DNA from: Chitinophagales bacterium
GTDB taxonomy: Bacteria > Bacteroidota > Bacteroidia > Chitinophagales > JADIYW01
DNA length: 64,000 bases
Direction of reading: 5' to 3'
NCBI GenBank assembly: GCA_023957235.1
Contig: JAMLHI010000010.1
Span: 26,396 to 90,395 of the forward strand
The position numbers and the translations under genes were made by a program. The notes under the pieces are model-generated. The model was given only the letters and a program-made list of their open reading frames with translations, was not told the DNA's origin and made no database searches. Below, piece after piece: positions 28,704-36,901 of the stretch. The number at the start of each line of letters is the position of its first letter. Positions within the stretch are counted from its first letter, which is position 1.

Positions 28704-30049
28704 ATAAAATAGAAACTGAAGTTATTATAGTAGGTGCTGGATATGCCGGAATAGCAGCTGCCACAAAGTTATTTGAGTCCAATAAAAACTTTATTCTTTT
28801 AGAAGCCAGAGATCGTATTGGAGGAAGAGTTAACACTCAAAAAGCTGAAAATTCAGGAGAAACAATCGATGTGGGAGCACAATGGATAGGGCCAACACAA
28901 TACCTGATTTGGGAATGGGTAAAAAAATATCAGGTAGAAACTTTTGATTGTTATGATGAAGGGATAAATATATATCATTATAAAGGAAAAATAAAAACCT
29001 ACAAAGGAACAATTCCCAAAATGAATCCAATAGCCTTACTAGATTTAGGGATTGCCATGGAGCGCCTTAAAAAAATGAGTAAAAAAATCAACTTAAATGC
29101 ACCTTGGTCTATTGCAAATGCAGAAAAATGGGATGGAATAACGATGGATTCTTGGATAAGAAACAACATGCTAACAAAAGCAGCTCGTTCAGCAATGCAT
29201 ATTGGTTTAGAAACTGTCTTTGCCTGTCAAGCTTCAGAAATATCTTTATTACATTTCCTTTTTTATTGTCACTCAGGAGATGATTTAGACGCCTTGCTTG
29301 GTGTCACAAATGGTGCTCAGCAAACCTTGTTTATGAAAGGTTCTCAAAATTTACTATCAATTGTTGCAAAGCCATTTCAAGATAAAATAATATTCTCTCA
29401 AGTAGTGAACTCAATTTCACAAAATGGAGAAAAGGTGATTGTTAAAACAGATAATCTAGAAGTCCATGCTAAAAAAGTAATTATTGCCCTAGCACCTGCA
29501 TTATGCCAAAAAATAAAATTTTCTCCTACTTTACCCCAAAGGAAAAGCCAACTCTTTCAGAGAATGCCAATGGGTGCCGCCATGAAATGTTTTGTTATTT
29601 ATGAACGACCTTTTTGGAGGAACAAAGGATATTCAGGGCAAATCGTCAGTGATAAACCACCACTGCATGTCAGTTTTGATTGTTCTAAACCAGATGGCAG
29701 AGGTATCCTCCTATTTTTTGTCGAAGGAAAAAATGCTAGAGATTTTATTGAAAGACCATTAGAAGAAAGAAAAGAGAAAGTATTATCTACCCTTCAGTTA
29801 TATTTTGGCAATGAAGCTTTAAAACACCTAGATTATATAGATAAATGTTGGACAGAAGAAGAATATAGCGGAGGCTGCTATGCAGGAAATTTCACACCTG
29901 GATCATGGATACAATTTGGTGAAATACTTCGCTCTCCAATAGGAAATATTCATTGGGCAGGAACCGAAACAGCAATCAAATGGTGTGGATACATGGATGG
30001 TGCAATAGCATCAGGATATCGAGCCGCTGAAGAAGTGCTAAAAAGCTAA
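28700..30049 (+). CDS. Flavin monoamine oxidase-like amine oxidase
   Basis: A 449-residue FAD enzyme. It opens with the GxGxxG motif VGAGYAGIAAATK, then the GGRV loop, and ends with WAGTETA..WCGYMDGAIASG. The segment EEYSGGCYAGNFTPGSW aligns with the MAO region where a cysteine holds FAD covalently; here it is Cys393 (MAO-B Cys397), so covalent FAD is likely. It should oxidise amines to aldehydes with hydrogen peroxide release. No signal peptide or C-terminal membrane anchor. ATGA overlap with the secernin gene. Confidence 0.88.
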   Translation: MNKIETEVIIVGAGYAGIAAATKLFESNKNFILLEARDRIGGRVNTQKAENSGETIDVGAQWIGPTQYLIWEWVKKYQVETFDCYDEGINIYHYKGKIKTYKGTIPKMNPIALLDLGIAMERLKKMSKKINLNAPWSIANAEKWDGITMDSWIRNNMLTKAARSAMHIGLETVFACQASEISLLHFLFYCHSGDDLDALLGVTNGAQQTLFMKGSQNLLSIVAKPFQDKIIFSQVVNSISQNGEKVIVKTDNLEVHAKKVIIALAPALCQKIKFSPTLPQRKSQLFQRMPMGAAMKCFVIYERPFWRNKGYSGQIVSDKPPLHVSFDCSKPDGRGILLFFVEGKNARDFIERPLEERKEKVLSTLQLYFGNEALKHLDYIDKCWTEEEYSGGCYAGNFTPGSWIQFGEILRSPIGNIHWAGTETAIKWCGYMDGAIASGYRAAEEVLKS

Positions 30050-30086
30050 TAAATCTTATAATACAATAATGAGAAAGTGGATTTTA

Positions 30087-30115
30087 TTGGTTCACATAAT
30101 TATTTATTATCTTTG
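30087..30115 (+). promoter_or_regulatory. Candidate sigma-A promoter for ahcY
   Basis: TTGG at 30087-30090 and TATCTTTG at 30108-30115 with a 17-nt spacer fit the Bacteroidota -33/-7 pattern. The ahcY ATG is 19 nt downstream of the -7 box. Confidence 0.55.
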
Positions 30116-30133
30116 TAGGCTAAAAAATTAAAA

Positions 30134-31456
30134 ATGTCACAAAAACCAGCAATTGAATTAGCGTTGCCTTATAAAGTGAAAGATATCTCACTTGCAGAGT
30201 GGGGACGTAAAGAAATAGAATTGGCGGAAGCTGAAATGCCAGGACTAATGGCTTTAAGAGAAGAATTTGGCAATTCTAAGCCATTAAAAGGTGCAAGAAT
30301 TGCAGGTTGCCTACACATGACTATTCAAACAGCAGTTTTAATAGAAACCTTGACTGCATTGGGAGCTGAAGTCAAATGGTCTTCTTGTAATATATTCTCT
30401 ACTCAAGATCATGCAGCAGCAGCAATTGCAGCAGCAGGTATCCCTGTCTATGCATGGAAGGGAATGAACGAAGAAGAATTCAATTGGTGTATTGAGCAGA
30501 CTTTATTTTTCGGTGCTGAAGACAGACCTTTAAATATGATATTAGATGACGGAGGAGATTTAACCAATATGGTTCTAGATATCTATCCAGAACTTGTTCA
30601 ACACGTCAAAGGTCTTTCTGAAGAAACCACTACAGGTGTTCACAGATTGTATGAAAGAGTTCAAAATGGCACTCTTCCTATCCCAGCTATTAATATCAAT
30701 GACTCTGTAACAAAATCAAAGTTTGACAACAAATATGGTTGCAGAGAAAGTTGTGTAGATGCAATCCGTCGTGCAACAGATATCATGCTAGCTGGAAAAG
30801 TGGCAGTAGTAGCTGGTTATGGTGATGTAGGAAAAGGTTCTGCTGAATCATTAAGAGGTGCAGGAGCTAGAGTAATTGTTACAGAAATCGACCCCATCTG
30901 TGCCTTACAAGCAGCAATGGAAGGTTTTGAAGTAAAGAAAATGATTGACGCTGCAAAAGAAGCTGATATCATTGTTACTACTACAGGATGTAGGGATATT
31001 GTTACAGAAAAAGTTTTCAGAGTATTAAAAGACAAAACAATTGTTAGCAATATTGGACATTTTGATATTGAAATAGATATGGCATGGCTAAATAGAAACT
31101 ATGGTCATACTAAAGTGGAAATCAAACCTCAAGTGGATAAATATACTATTGATGGAAAAGATGTAATTGTATTGGCAGAAGGTCGTTTAATGAACTTAGG
31201 CTGTGCTACAGGTCATCCGTCATTTGTAATGAGTAACTCTTTTACAAATCAGGTATTAGCCCAGTTAGAAATTTGGACTAACACAGACAAATATGAAAAC
31301 AATGTCTATGTTCTTCCTAAGTTTTTAGATGAAAAAGTGGCTAGACTTCACTTGAAAAAAATTGGTGTCGAATTAGATACTTTGACTGACACTCAATCTC
31401 AATATCTCAATATTCCAGCTGAAGGACCATACAAACCAGATTATTACAGATATTAA
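30134..31456 (+). CDS. ahcY: Adenosylhomocysteinase
   Basis: A 440-residue NAD-dependent cytoplasmic enzyme that splits S-adenosylhomocysteine into adenosine and homocysteine, keeping methylation going. The substrate domain has [17 protein letters not shown] and the conserved DDGGDLT; the NAD domain has [15 protein letters not shown] (about 233-247); the C-terminus ends PDYYRY as expected. Length is typical of the bacterial form without the 40-residue insert. It is monocistronic, with its own promoter and terminator. Confidence 0.97.
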   Translation: MSQKPAIELALPYKVKDISLAEWGRKEIELAEAEMPGLMALREEFGNSKPLKGARIAGCLHMTIQTAVLIETLTALGAEVKWSSCNIFSTQDHAAAAIAAAGIPVYAWKGMNEEEFNWCIEQTLFFGAEDRPLNMILDDGGDLTNMVLDIYPELVQHVKGLSEETTTGVHRLYERVQNGTLPIPAININDSVTKSKFDNKYGCRESCVDAIRRATDIMLAGKVAVVAGYGDVGKGSAESLRGAGARVIVTEIDPICALQAAMEGFEVKKMIDAAKEADIIVTTTGCRDIVTEKVFRVLKDKTIVSNIGHFDIEIDMAWLNRNYGHTKVEIKPQVDKYTIDGKDVIVLAEGRLMNLGCATGHPSFVMSNSFTNQVLAQLEIWTNTDKYENNVYVLPKFLDEKVARLHLKKIGVELDTLTDTQSQYLNIPAEGPYKPDYYRY

Positions 31457-31477
31457 TCTGTCATTTAAATTCTTTAT

Positions 31478-31513
31478 AAAGGCTATTCAAATCTTGAGTA
31501 GCCTTTATTATTT
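31478..31513 (+). terminator. Terminator after ahcY
   Basis: AAAGGCTA (31478-31485) pairs with TAGCCTTT (31499-31506), with an inner TCAA/TTGA extension, followed by ATTATTTTT. Confidence 0.75.
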
Positions 31514-31520
31514 TTATACT

Positions 31521-32192
31521 GTGAAAATATATTTCTATCTCTTTTTTGTATTACTCATTCCTATACAATGTTTAGGACAGGAAGCTATCCAATGGGTCAA
31601 TCAGTCATTATCATCTTCCGTATCCATTTCCTTCCCTGGAGTTCCACAGAAAAATGACACTTTAAACCAAACACTTTATCATTATACTGATGGAGATGAT
31701 GTAATGATGGCATCAGCTACTTATATTCCCGATTCTCTCTATAATAATATAGATGTGAATTTAGACACATTATTAAATCATTTTATCCAAAGCACTATTC
31801 AAGGAGCGACAACCCTCATTTTCTCTAATACATTATTTAAAAATCAAAAATCAATCTTTTATAAGGTAAGAATAGATGATGACCTCAATCCCATCAGGGG
31901 CTTAGTCGTCGATAGCTATAATTTTATAATAAAAGATACGATATATAGTATATCATATCTGAGATACAACGCAAAAGAGTTGTATAATTACAACCAACAA
32001 AGAAAGTATTTCGATATGGTGGAGATAAACAATGCTTCCTCTATACCTAATGACTCAACTATTTTAAAAGGCTCAACATCTTCTGTAAAAGAAAACTCAA
32101 GTACTTCTACAAGCTATATCAAATACATTGTATTATTAATTTTTGCTTTTTCCTTAAGTGCCTTATTTTTCTATTTTAAAAACAAAAAATAG
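31521..32192 (+). CDS. Exported single-pass membrane protein, unknown function
   Basis: A 223-residue protein with a signal peptide (FYLFFVLLIPIQCLGQ), an extracytoplasmic beta-rich domain (VSISFPGVPQKNDT, SIFYKVRIDDDL), a Ser/Thr-rich stretch (about 175-195) and one C-terminal membrane helix (YIVLLIFAFSLSALFFYF) followed by KNKK. The GTG at 31521 is chosen because the in-frame TTG at 31494 lies inside the ahcY terminator. I do not recognise the family. Confidence 0.6.
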   Translation: MKIYFYLFFVLLIPIQCLGQEAIQWVNQSLSSSVSISFPGVPQKNDTLNQTLYHYTDGDDVMMASATYIPDSLYNNIDVNLDTLLNHFIQSTIQGATTLIFSNTLFKNQKSIFYKVRIDDDLNPIRGLVVDSYNFIIKDTIYSISYLRYNAKELYNYNQQRKYFDMVEINNASSIPNDSTILKGSTSSVKENSSTSTSYIKYIVLLIFAFSLSALFFYFKNKK

Positions 32193-32200
32193 CAGCCTTA

Positions 32201-32749
32201 TCATTTAGTGGTCTTTTCTTTTTCATACACAATGCAATCCATTATGACTTTCGCCATAAATCTTTCTTGCAAATCTTTTGGCAAAAGACCGAATTCATCA
32301 GATGACAATCCAAGGTCTTTATATTTAGCAAGCGAACAATCACAAATATTATTGATGGTATTCTTATTTTTTGAAACTTTTCTTTTCAGATTTTTATAAC
32401 ATTGCTCTTTAAATATTGCATCTTCCCTTTCTGCTTTTTTCATACCTAATTCTATACAATCAAAGACCAGCTTCTCGTATTCAGCTCCTTTGGCAATAGC
32501 TGCTATTGCATTAACATCATTAAGGTCTGAACCAGTTTCAAGAAGTAATTTTAAAAATCCTTCATAAGTACATTTGCAATATTCTAGTTGATTAATATTT
32601 AGGCTCTTATCCAACTTTGATTCCATACAGCCTTCCATAATAGCTCGTCTAAGTATCTCTTCTGAGCTCAACGTATCACCTTCATTACTTGTCTGGGCAT
32701 AACCTAAAGTAGTGACAGTTAATAAAATAAAAAATAAAAAATACTTCAT
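32201..32749 (-). CDS. Small cysteine-rich exported protein with duplicated unit
   Basis: A 182-residue exported protein (signal peptide ending LGYAQ). The mature part appears to be two copies of one unit: GCMESK...CKCTYEGFLKLL...DCIELG and QCYKNLK...CDCSLAKYKDLG...DCIVYE, each with a Cys, a CxC and a later Cys. This suggests two disulphide-linked helical repeats. Function unknown. It starts one base after the lgt stop and likely shares its transcript. Confidence 0.6.
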   Translation of the reverse strand: MKYFLFFILLTVTTLGYAQTSNEGDTLSSEEILRRAIMEGCMESKLDKSLNINQLEYCKCTYEGFLKLLLETGSDLNDVNAIAAIAKGAEYEKLVFDCIELGMKKAEREDAIFKEQCYKNLKRKVSKNKNTINNICDCSLAKYKDLGLSSDEFGLLPKDLQERFMAKVIMDCIVYEKEKTTK

Positions 32750-32750
32750 A

Positions 32751-33557
32751 CTAAGCTAATTTTCTTTTTAAAGAATAATAAAGCAATCCAAATCCCATGA
32801 GAACAAACGGTACACTCAACAATTGACCACTATTTAATCCCAAAGCGACTTTCTCACTATAATCTGATTTCCAAAATTCCCATAATATTCTAAAAGACAA
32901 CATCAAAATAAAAAAGATAGCGGCCATTAATCCTTCTCTGACCTTACCTTGTTTGGAAATATATAAATAGGATAAAATCCCAAATACTAAGGCATAACTA
33001 GCAGATTCAAAAAGCATTATTGGAATTCTAGGAAAATCCTCTCCGTTCTGAACAAATACAACACCCCATGAACCATCGGTTGGCAATCCAACAATCTCTG
33101 AGTTGAAAAAATTACCCAATCGGATAAATGTCGCAGCCAATGCTACTACCCAACAAATTCTATCGAGCAACCATAAATAAGAATAGCCTTTATGCTTTTT
33201 CATGAATAAATAAAGCGCAGGTAATATGGTAAAGATAGCACCATGACTAGCTAATCCACCTTCCCAAATTTTAAAAATCTCTAATGGATGCTCAATAAAA
33301 TAATAATGAAAATCATAAAAAAGACAATGTCCAAGTCTAGCACCAATGATAGTGGCTAAAAACATATACATCACTAAATCATCTAAATCTTCAATTTTTT
33401 TATTCTCCTTTTTTGCGATATACACAAAAAGATAATATCCAATAAAAAATGACAAGCCAAACAATAAGCTATACCATCTCACACTGAGAAACCCCAAAAA
33501 GTTGGAAACAATCTCTGGTGATGTATTCCAATAAAATATAAAATTTAACAAGTTCAT
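32751..33557 (-). CDS. lgt: Prolipoprotein diacylglyceryl transferase
   Basis: A 268-residue inner-membrane enzyme with about seven hydrophobic segments that adds diacylglycerol to the lipobox Cys of lipoproteins. The signature is present as FIRLGNFFNSEIVG (about residues 130-143), with the earlier essential GARLGHCLFYD and GGLASHGA. It is consistent with the many lipoproteins in the window. The ATG at 33557 is preferred to the ATG at 33575, which adds an atypical MIYILK. Confidence 0.94.
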   Translation of the reverse strand: MNLLNFIFYWNTSPEIVSNFLGFLSVRWYSLLFGLSFFIGYYLFVYIAKKENKKIEDLDDLVMYMFLATIIGARLGHCLFYDFHYYFIEHPLEIFKIWEGGLASHGAIFTILPALYLFMKKHKGYSYLWLLDRICWVVALAATFIRLGNFFNSEIVGLPTDGSWGVVFVQNGEDFPRIPIMLFESASYALVFGILSYLYISKQGKVREGLMAAIFFILMLSFRILWEFWKSDYSEKVALGLNSGQLLSVPFVLMGFGLLYYSLKRKLA

Positions 33558-33782
33558 CTTTAAAATATAAATCAAATGTATGAAAAACCGCGTAACAAGA
33601 GGAATGTCTTCTGATAATAATTTAGCTAGGAACTCGTACGCTCTATCACTTACTAAAAGATATCAACCATTCAAATTATAACAACTCTCATCATTTTACC
33701 TAAATATATCCATGGCAATCATTTTTTATTCAAGCATCAAAATGATTAAGAATATTTAATATTACATTTTTAAACTTTTAAC

Positions 33783-33790
33783 TACTTTTG
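33783..33790 (+). promoter_or_regulatory. Candidate -7 box for the arginine operon
   Basis: TACTTTTG fits TAnnTTTG. A start site 4-7 nt downstream would fall at or next to the leader ATG at 33796, implying a leaderless small ORF. No good -33 element is seen. Confidence 0.4.
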
Positions 33791-33795
33791 TACAA

Positions 33796-33858
33796 ATGAA
33801 TCAGAAATTATCTAACTACCCTAATACTTGGGGGCTTAATTTTGAATGTAGGCCTTGA
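33796..33858 (+). CDS. Putative 20-residue leader peptide of the arginine operon
   Basis: An ATG opens a 20-codon frame ending at TGA 33856-33858. The peptide has one Trp (residue 12) and ends GLNFECRP. A terminal Arg-Pro before the stop recalls TnaC, which ends in Arg-Pro-stop and stalls ribosomes, but here there is no run of Arg codons. The TGA sits in the loop of a GGCC-TTGA-GGCC hairpin, and a terminator-like stem follows 20 nt later. It precedes the acetyltransferase and argG genes. Regulation by arginine is inference; the peptide could be a chance ORF. Confidence 0.4.
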   Translation: MNQKLSNYPNTWGLNFECRP

Positions 33859-33901
33859 GGCCGGCTCATTTTTTCCGGAGGTGTACATCACCTTATTTTT
33901 T
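33851..33901 (+). promoter_or_regulatory. Possible transcription attenuator ahead of the arginine genes
   Basis: Three pairings are readable: GGCC/GGCC (33851-33854 with 33859-33862), CCGG/CCGG (33861-33864 with 33875-33878), and AGGTG-TACAT-CACCT (33879-33893) followed by TTATTTTTT. The last looks like an intrinsic terminator. The CCGG pairing, extended by CCT/AGG (33853-33855 with 33879-33881), would exclude it. Upstream, 33558-33782 shows nothing else recognisable. Confidence 0.4.
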
Positions 33902-33959
33902 CTATCCTTTTATTTTTTGGTTGAACCCTTTTTATTAAAAGTATTATTTCTAATTGATA

Positions 33960-34673
33960 GTGAAAATTAATAATGACGATAAATTTATTGTTCAAGTAGC
34001 CACACTGGCTCATACAATGTATGCAGAAGAGATTTGCAACGCAATGGAAGATTCTGCAAAAAAGAGAGGCACAGGAATAGCAAAACGCAAACCTGAATAT
34101 GTTTCTCAAAAAATGTTAGAAGGCAAAGCTATTATTGCCCTTTCTAAAAAAGGAGAATGGGCAGGATTTTGCTATATTGAAGTTTGGGAAGGTAAAAATT
34201 ATGTCGCCAACTCAGGGCTTATAGTGTCTGAAAAATTTAGAAATGCAGGATTGGCAAAAAAAATCAAACAGAAAGCATTTGAATTGACACGTAAAAAATA
34301 TCCTGATGCCAAATTGTTTGGAATTACTACCAGCCTTGCTGTCATGAAAATCAACTCCGAATTGGGTTACAAACCTGTTACTTTCTCCGAATTAACACAA
34401 GATGATGCTTTCTGGAGTGGCTGCCAGAGTTGTGTAAATTACGATATTCTTATGCGTACTAATAGAAAAATCTGTCTATGCACTGGAATGTTATATGATC
34501 CTAAAGTCGAAAAGAAGAAACAGTTTGTTGAAGGATTGAAGAAACAAAACACCAATAAAAAAATCCCCAATAAGCTCTCAGTACCCAAAACTCAAAAGAG
34601 TACTATAGCTAAAGGATTGAAAAAAACTACAAAAAATAAAATAAATAATTCTAATACAGAAACTAATGACTGA
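33960..34673 (+). CDS. GNAT family N-acetyltransferase, candidate N-acetylglutamate synthase
   Basis: A 237-residue protein with a GNAT fold: the beta-strand WAGFCYIEVW, then VSEKFRNAGLAKKIKQKAFEL, which holds the acetyl-CoA binding loop. A Cys-rich stretch (GCQSCVNYD, KICLC) and a Lys/Asn-rich tail of about 50 residues follow. As the first gene before argG and argC, it may make N-acetylglutamate in place of a classical ArgA; that role is inferred from position. The start is uncertain: TTG at 33954 or GTG at 33960, no ATG near. It overlaps argG by 8 nt. Confidence 0.7.
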   Translation: MKINNDDKFIVQVATLAHTMYAEEICNAMEDSAKKRGTGIAKRKPEYVSQKMLEGKAIIALSKKGEWAGFCYIEVWEGKNYVANSGLIVSEKFRNAGLAKKIKQKAFELTRKKYPDAKLFGITTSLAVMKINSELGYKPVTFSELTQDDAFWSGCQSCVNYDILMRTNRKICLCTGMLYDPKVEKKKQFVEGLKKQNTNKKIPNKLSVPKTQKSTIAKGLKKTTKNKINNSNTETND

Positions 34674-35877
34674 AAACAAAAAAGTAGTTCTCGCTTATAG
34701 TGGAGGATTAGACACTTCGTTTTGTGTAAAATACCTCAGTGAAGACAAAGGACTTGAGGTATATGCTATCACTGTTAATACCGGAGGATTCAGCAATCAA
34801 CAAATAGCTGACATACAAACTAGAGCATTATCTCTAGGTGTGAAAGAATATATTGCAAAGGATATTACTAGAGAATATTACGACAAATGTTTGAAATATC
34901 TCATTTTCGGAAATGTTCTCAAAAACAACACCTACCCATTATCTGTCAGTGCAGAAAGGGTTTTTCAGGCTATAGCTGTTGCAGAATATGCTAAATCTAT
35001 CGGAGCTGCTTATATTGCTCATGGAAGTACTGGTGCTGGTAACGACCAAGTTCGTTTTGATATGATTTTTAATATTTTGATGCCAGAGGCTGAAATCATT
35101 ACACCTATCAGAGATTTGAGATTGAGCAGAGAAGCTGAAATCGAATACTTAAAAGATAAAGGTGTCGAAATTGATGCTGAAAAAGCAAAATATTCTATCA
35201 ATCAAGGTATCTGGGGAACCTCAGTTGGAGGAAAAGAAACATTGACTTCTGACCAGACTTTGCCTGAATCTGCATATCCAACTCAACTGACAAAAGAAGG
35301 TTCAGAAGATATTACTATCTCTTTCGAAAAAGGTGAGCCTGTAGCATTGAACGGCAAAAAATACGACCATCCGACTCAAGTAGTTCAGGAACTGGAGCGT
35401 ATTGCTGCACCGTATGCTATCGGTAGAGATATCCACGTGGGCGATACTATTATCGGTATCAAAGGTCGTGTAGGATTTGAAGCTGCTGCTCCATTGGTGA
35501 TTATCAAAGCGCACCATTTATTGGAAAAACACGTTTTGACCAAACAACAATTGACTTGGAAAGATATGCTCTCCAATCCTTATGGCAATTTCTTACATGA
35601 GGGGTTGTTTTTTGAACCTGCAATGAGAGATTTTGAAGCTTTTTTCAGTTCCACCCAATCTCATGTCACAGGTGATGTGATCATCAGATTACAACCATAT
35701 AGATTTATCACTGTAGGAATTAAATCTCCTTATGATTTGATGCAAAGCAAATTTGGGTCTTATGGAGAGATGAACAATGCATGGTCAGGTGATGATGTGA
35801 AAGGATTTGCCAAAATTTTTTCTAACCAGATTATGATTTATACTAAAGTCAAAGAAGCTATTGAACACAACAAATAG
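34666..35877 (+). CDS. argG: Argininosuccinate synthase
   Basis: A 403-residue cytoplasmic enzyme joining citrulline and aspartate with ATP. The PP-loop AYSGGLDTSFCVKYL (residues 9-23), the HGSTGAGNDQVRFD motif near 120, and SVGGKETLTSDQ match argininosuccinate synthase. The ATG at 34666 overlaps the acetyltransferase stop by 8 nt; argC follows after 23 nt. It is part of an arginine biosynthesis run. Confidence 0.95.
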   Translation: MTENKKVVLAYSGGLDTSFCVKYLSEDKGLEVYAITVNTGGFSNQQIADIQTRALSLGVKEYIAKDITREYYDKCLKYLIFGNVLKNNTYPLSVSAERVFQAIAVAEYAKSIGAAYIAHGSTGAGNDQVRFDMIFNILMPEAEIITPIRDLRLSREAEIEYLKDKGVEIDAEKAKYSINQGIWGTSVGGKETLTSDQTLPESAYPTQLTKEGSEDITISFEKGEPVALNGKKYDHPTQVVQELERIAAPYAIGRDIHVGDTIIGIKGRVGFEAAAPLVIIKAHHLLEKHVLTKQQLTWKDMLSNPYGNFLHEGLFFEPAMRDFEAFFSSTQSHVTGDVIIRLQPYRFITVGIKSPYDLMQSKFGSYGEMNNAWSGDDVKGFAKIFSNQIMIYTKVKEAIEHNK

Positions 35878-35900
35878 CACTTTACAAAATATAATAATTA

Positions 35901-36869
35901 ATGAAAAAAAAAGTAGGAATAATAGGAGCTGCTGGCTATACTGGAGGAGAATTAGTGAGAATCTTACTCTTTCATCCATTAGTAGAGTTAACTTTTGCAT
36001 ATAGTCGCTCACAAGCCGGCAAATCTATTGACACTGTCCATTCTGATTTGATTGGTGATACTGATTTAAAATTTACTGATATCATTTCAAAAGATATTGA
36101 TATTCTATTTTTGGCTTTACCCCATGGCCAAGCTAAAATATTTTTAGAAGAGCATTCTTTTGCACCTGAAACAGTGATTATCGACCTAAGTAATGATTTC
36201 AGACTACAAAAGGATGCTGGAGATTTTATTTATGGCCTTCCTGAATTTCAAAGAGAGAAAATCAAAAAAGCAAAAAGAATTGCCAATCCAGGTTGCTTTG
36301 CAACTGGAATACAATTAGGACTATTGCCTCTAGCAAATGCTTCATTATTACAATCAGATATACATATCAGTTCAATAACAGGTTCGACTGGTGCTGGAGT
36401 AAGTTTATCACCCACCACCCACTTCACTTGGAGGAATAACAATATTTCGACCTATAAAATGTTTGATCACCAACATCTTGGAGAAATAGGAGAAACATTA
36501 TTGAGTTTGCAAAAAGATTTTAAACATCATATCCACATGATACCCTACAGAGGAGATTTCCCCCGCGGTATTTTCACTACAATTTATACTTCTTTTGAGG
36601 GTACAACAGAAGATGCTCAAGAGTTGTATAGCACATTTTATGCAGCTCATCCTTTCACCTATGTGACTAATATAAATCCTGATTTAAAACAAGTCGTAAA
36701 TACGAATAAATGTATCTTATTCCCATTTGTAAAAAATGGACAAATAGCAATTATTTCTATAGAAGACAATTTATTAAAAGGTGCATCAGGACAAGCAGTT
36801 CAAAATATGAATCTCATGATGGGCTGGGAAGAAACAAGTGGATTAAAACTTAAAGCAAGTGCATTTTAG
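35901..36869 (+). CDS. argC: N-acetyl-gamma-glutamyl-phosphate reductase
   Basis: A 322-residue NADPH enzyme that reduces N-acetylglutamyl phosphate to the semialdehyde. The NADP-binding GAAGYTGGELVRILLFHP opens the protein; the active-site Cys lies in ANPGCFATGIQLG; HHIHMIPYRGDFPRGIF is the conserved substrate region. It confirms use of the acetylated (linear or cyclic) arginine pathway. It is followed 32 nt later by the argD-like gene. Confidence 0.95.
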   Translation: MKKKVGIIGAAGYTGGELVRILLFHPLVELTFAYSRSQAGKSIDTVHSDLIGDTDLKFTDIISKDIDILFLALPHGQAKIFLEEHSFAPETVIIDLSNDFRLQKDAGDFIYGLPEFQREKIKKAKRIANPGCFATGIQLGLLPLANASLLQSDIHISSITGSTGAGVSLSPTTHFTWRNNNISTYKMFDHQHLGEIGETLLSLQKDFKHHIHMIPYRGDFPRGIFTTIYTSFEGTTEDAQELYSTFYAAHPFTYVTNINPDLKQVVNTNKCILFPFVKNGQIAIISIEDNLLKGASGQAVQNMNLMMGWEETSGLKLKASAF

Positions 36870-36901
36870 CCTTGAATTTTCAAAATAAGAAAAAACTAAA
36901 A

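Noticed and set aside
33877..33883. GGAGGTG as a Shine-Dalgarno site
   Set aside because: No start codon at a usable distance, and Bacteroidota rarely use such sites; it is better read as part of a stem.
33881..33967. GTG-started frame downstream of the leader peptide
   Set aside because: A short hydrophobic frame with no support; it overlaps the terminator-like stem and the acetyltransferase start.
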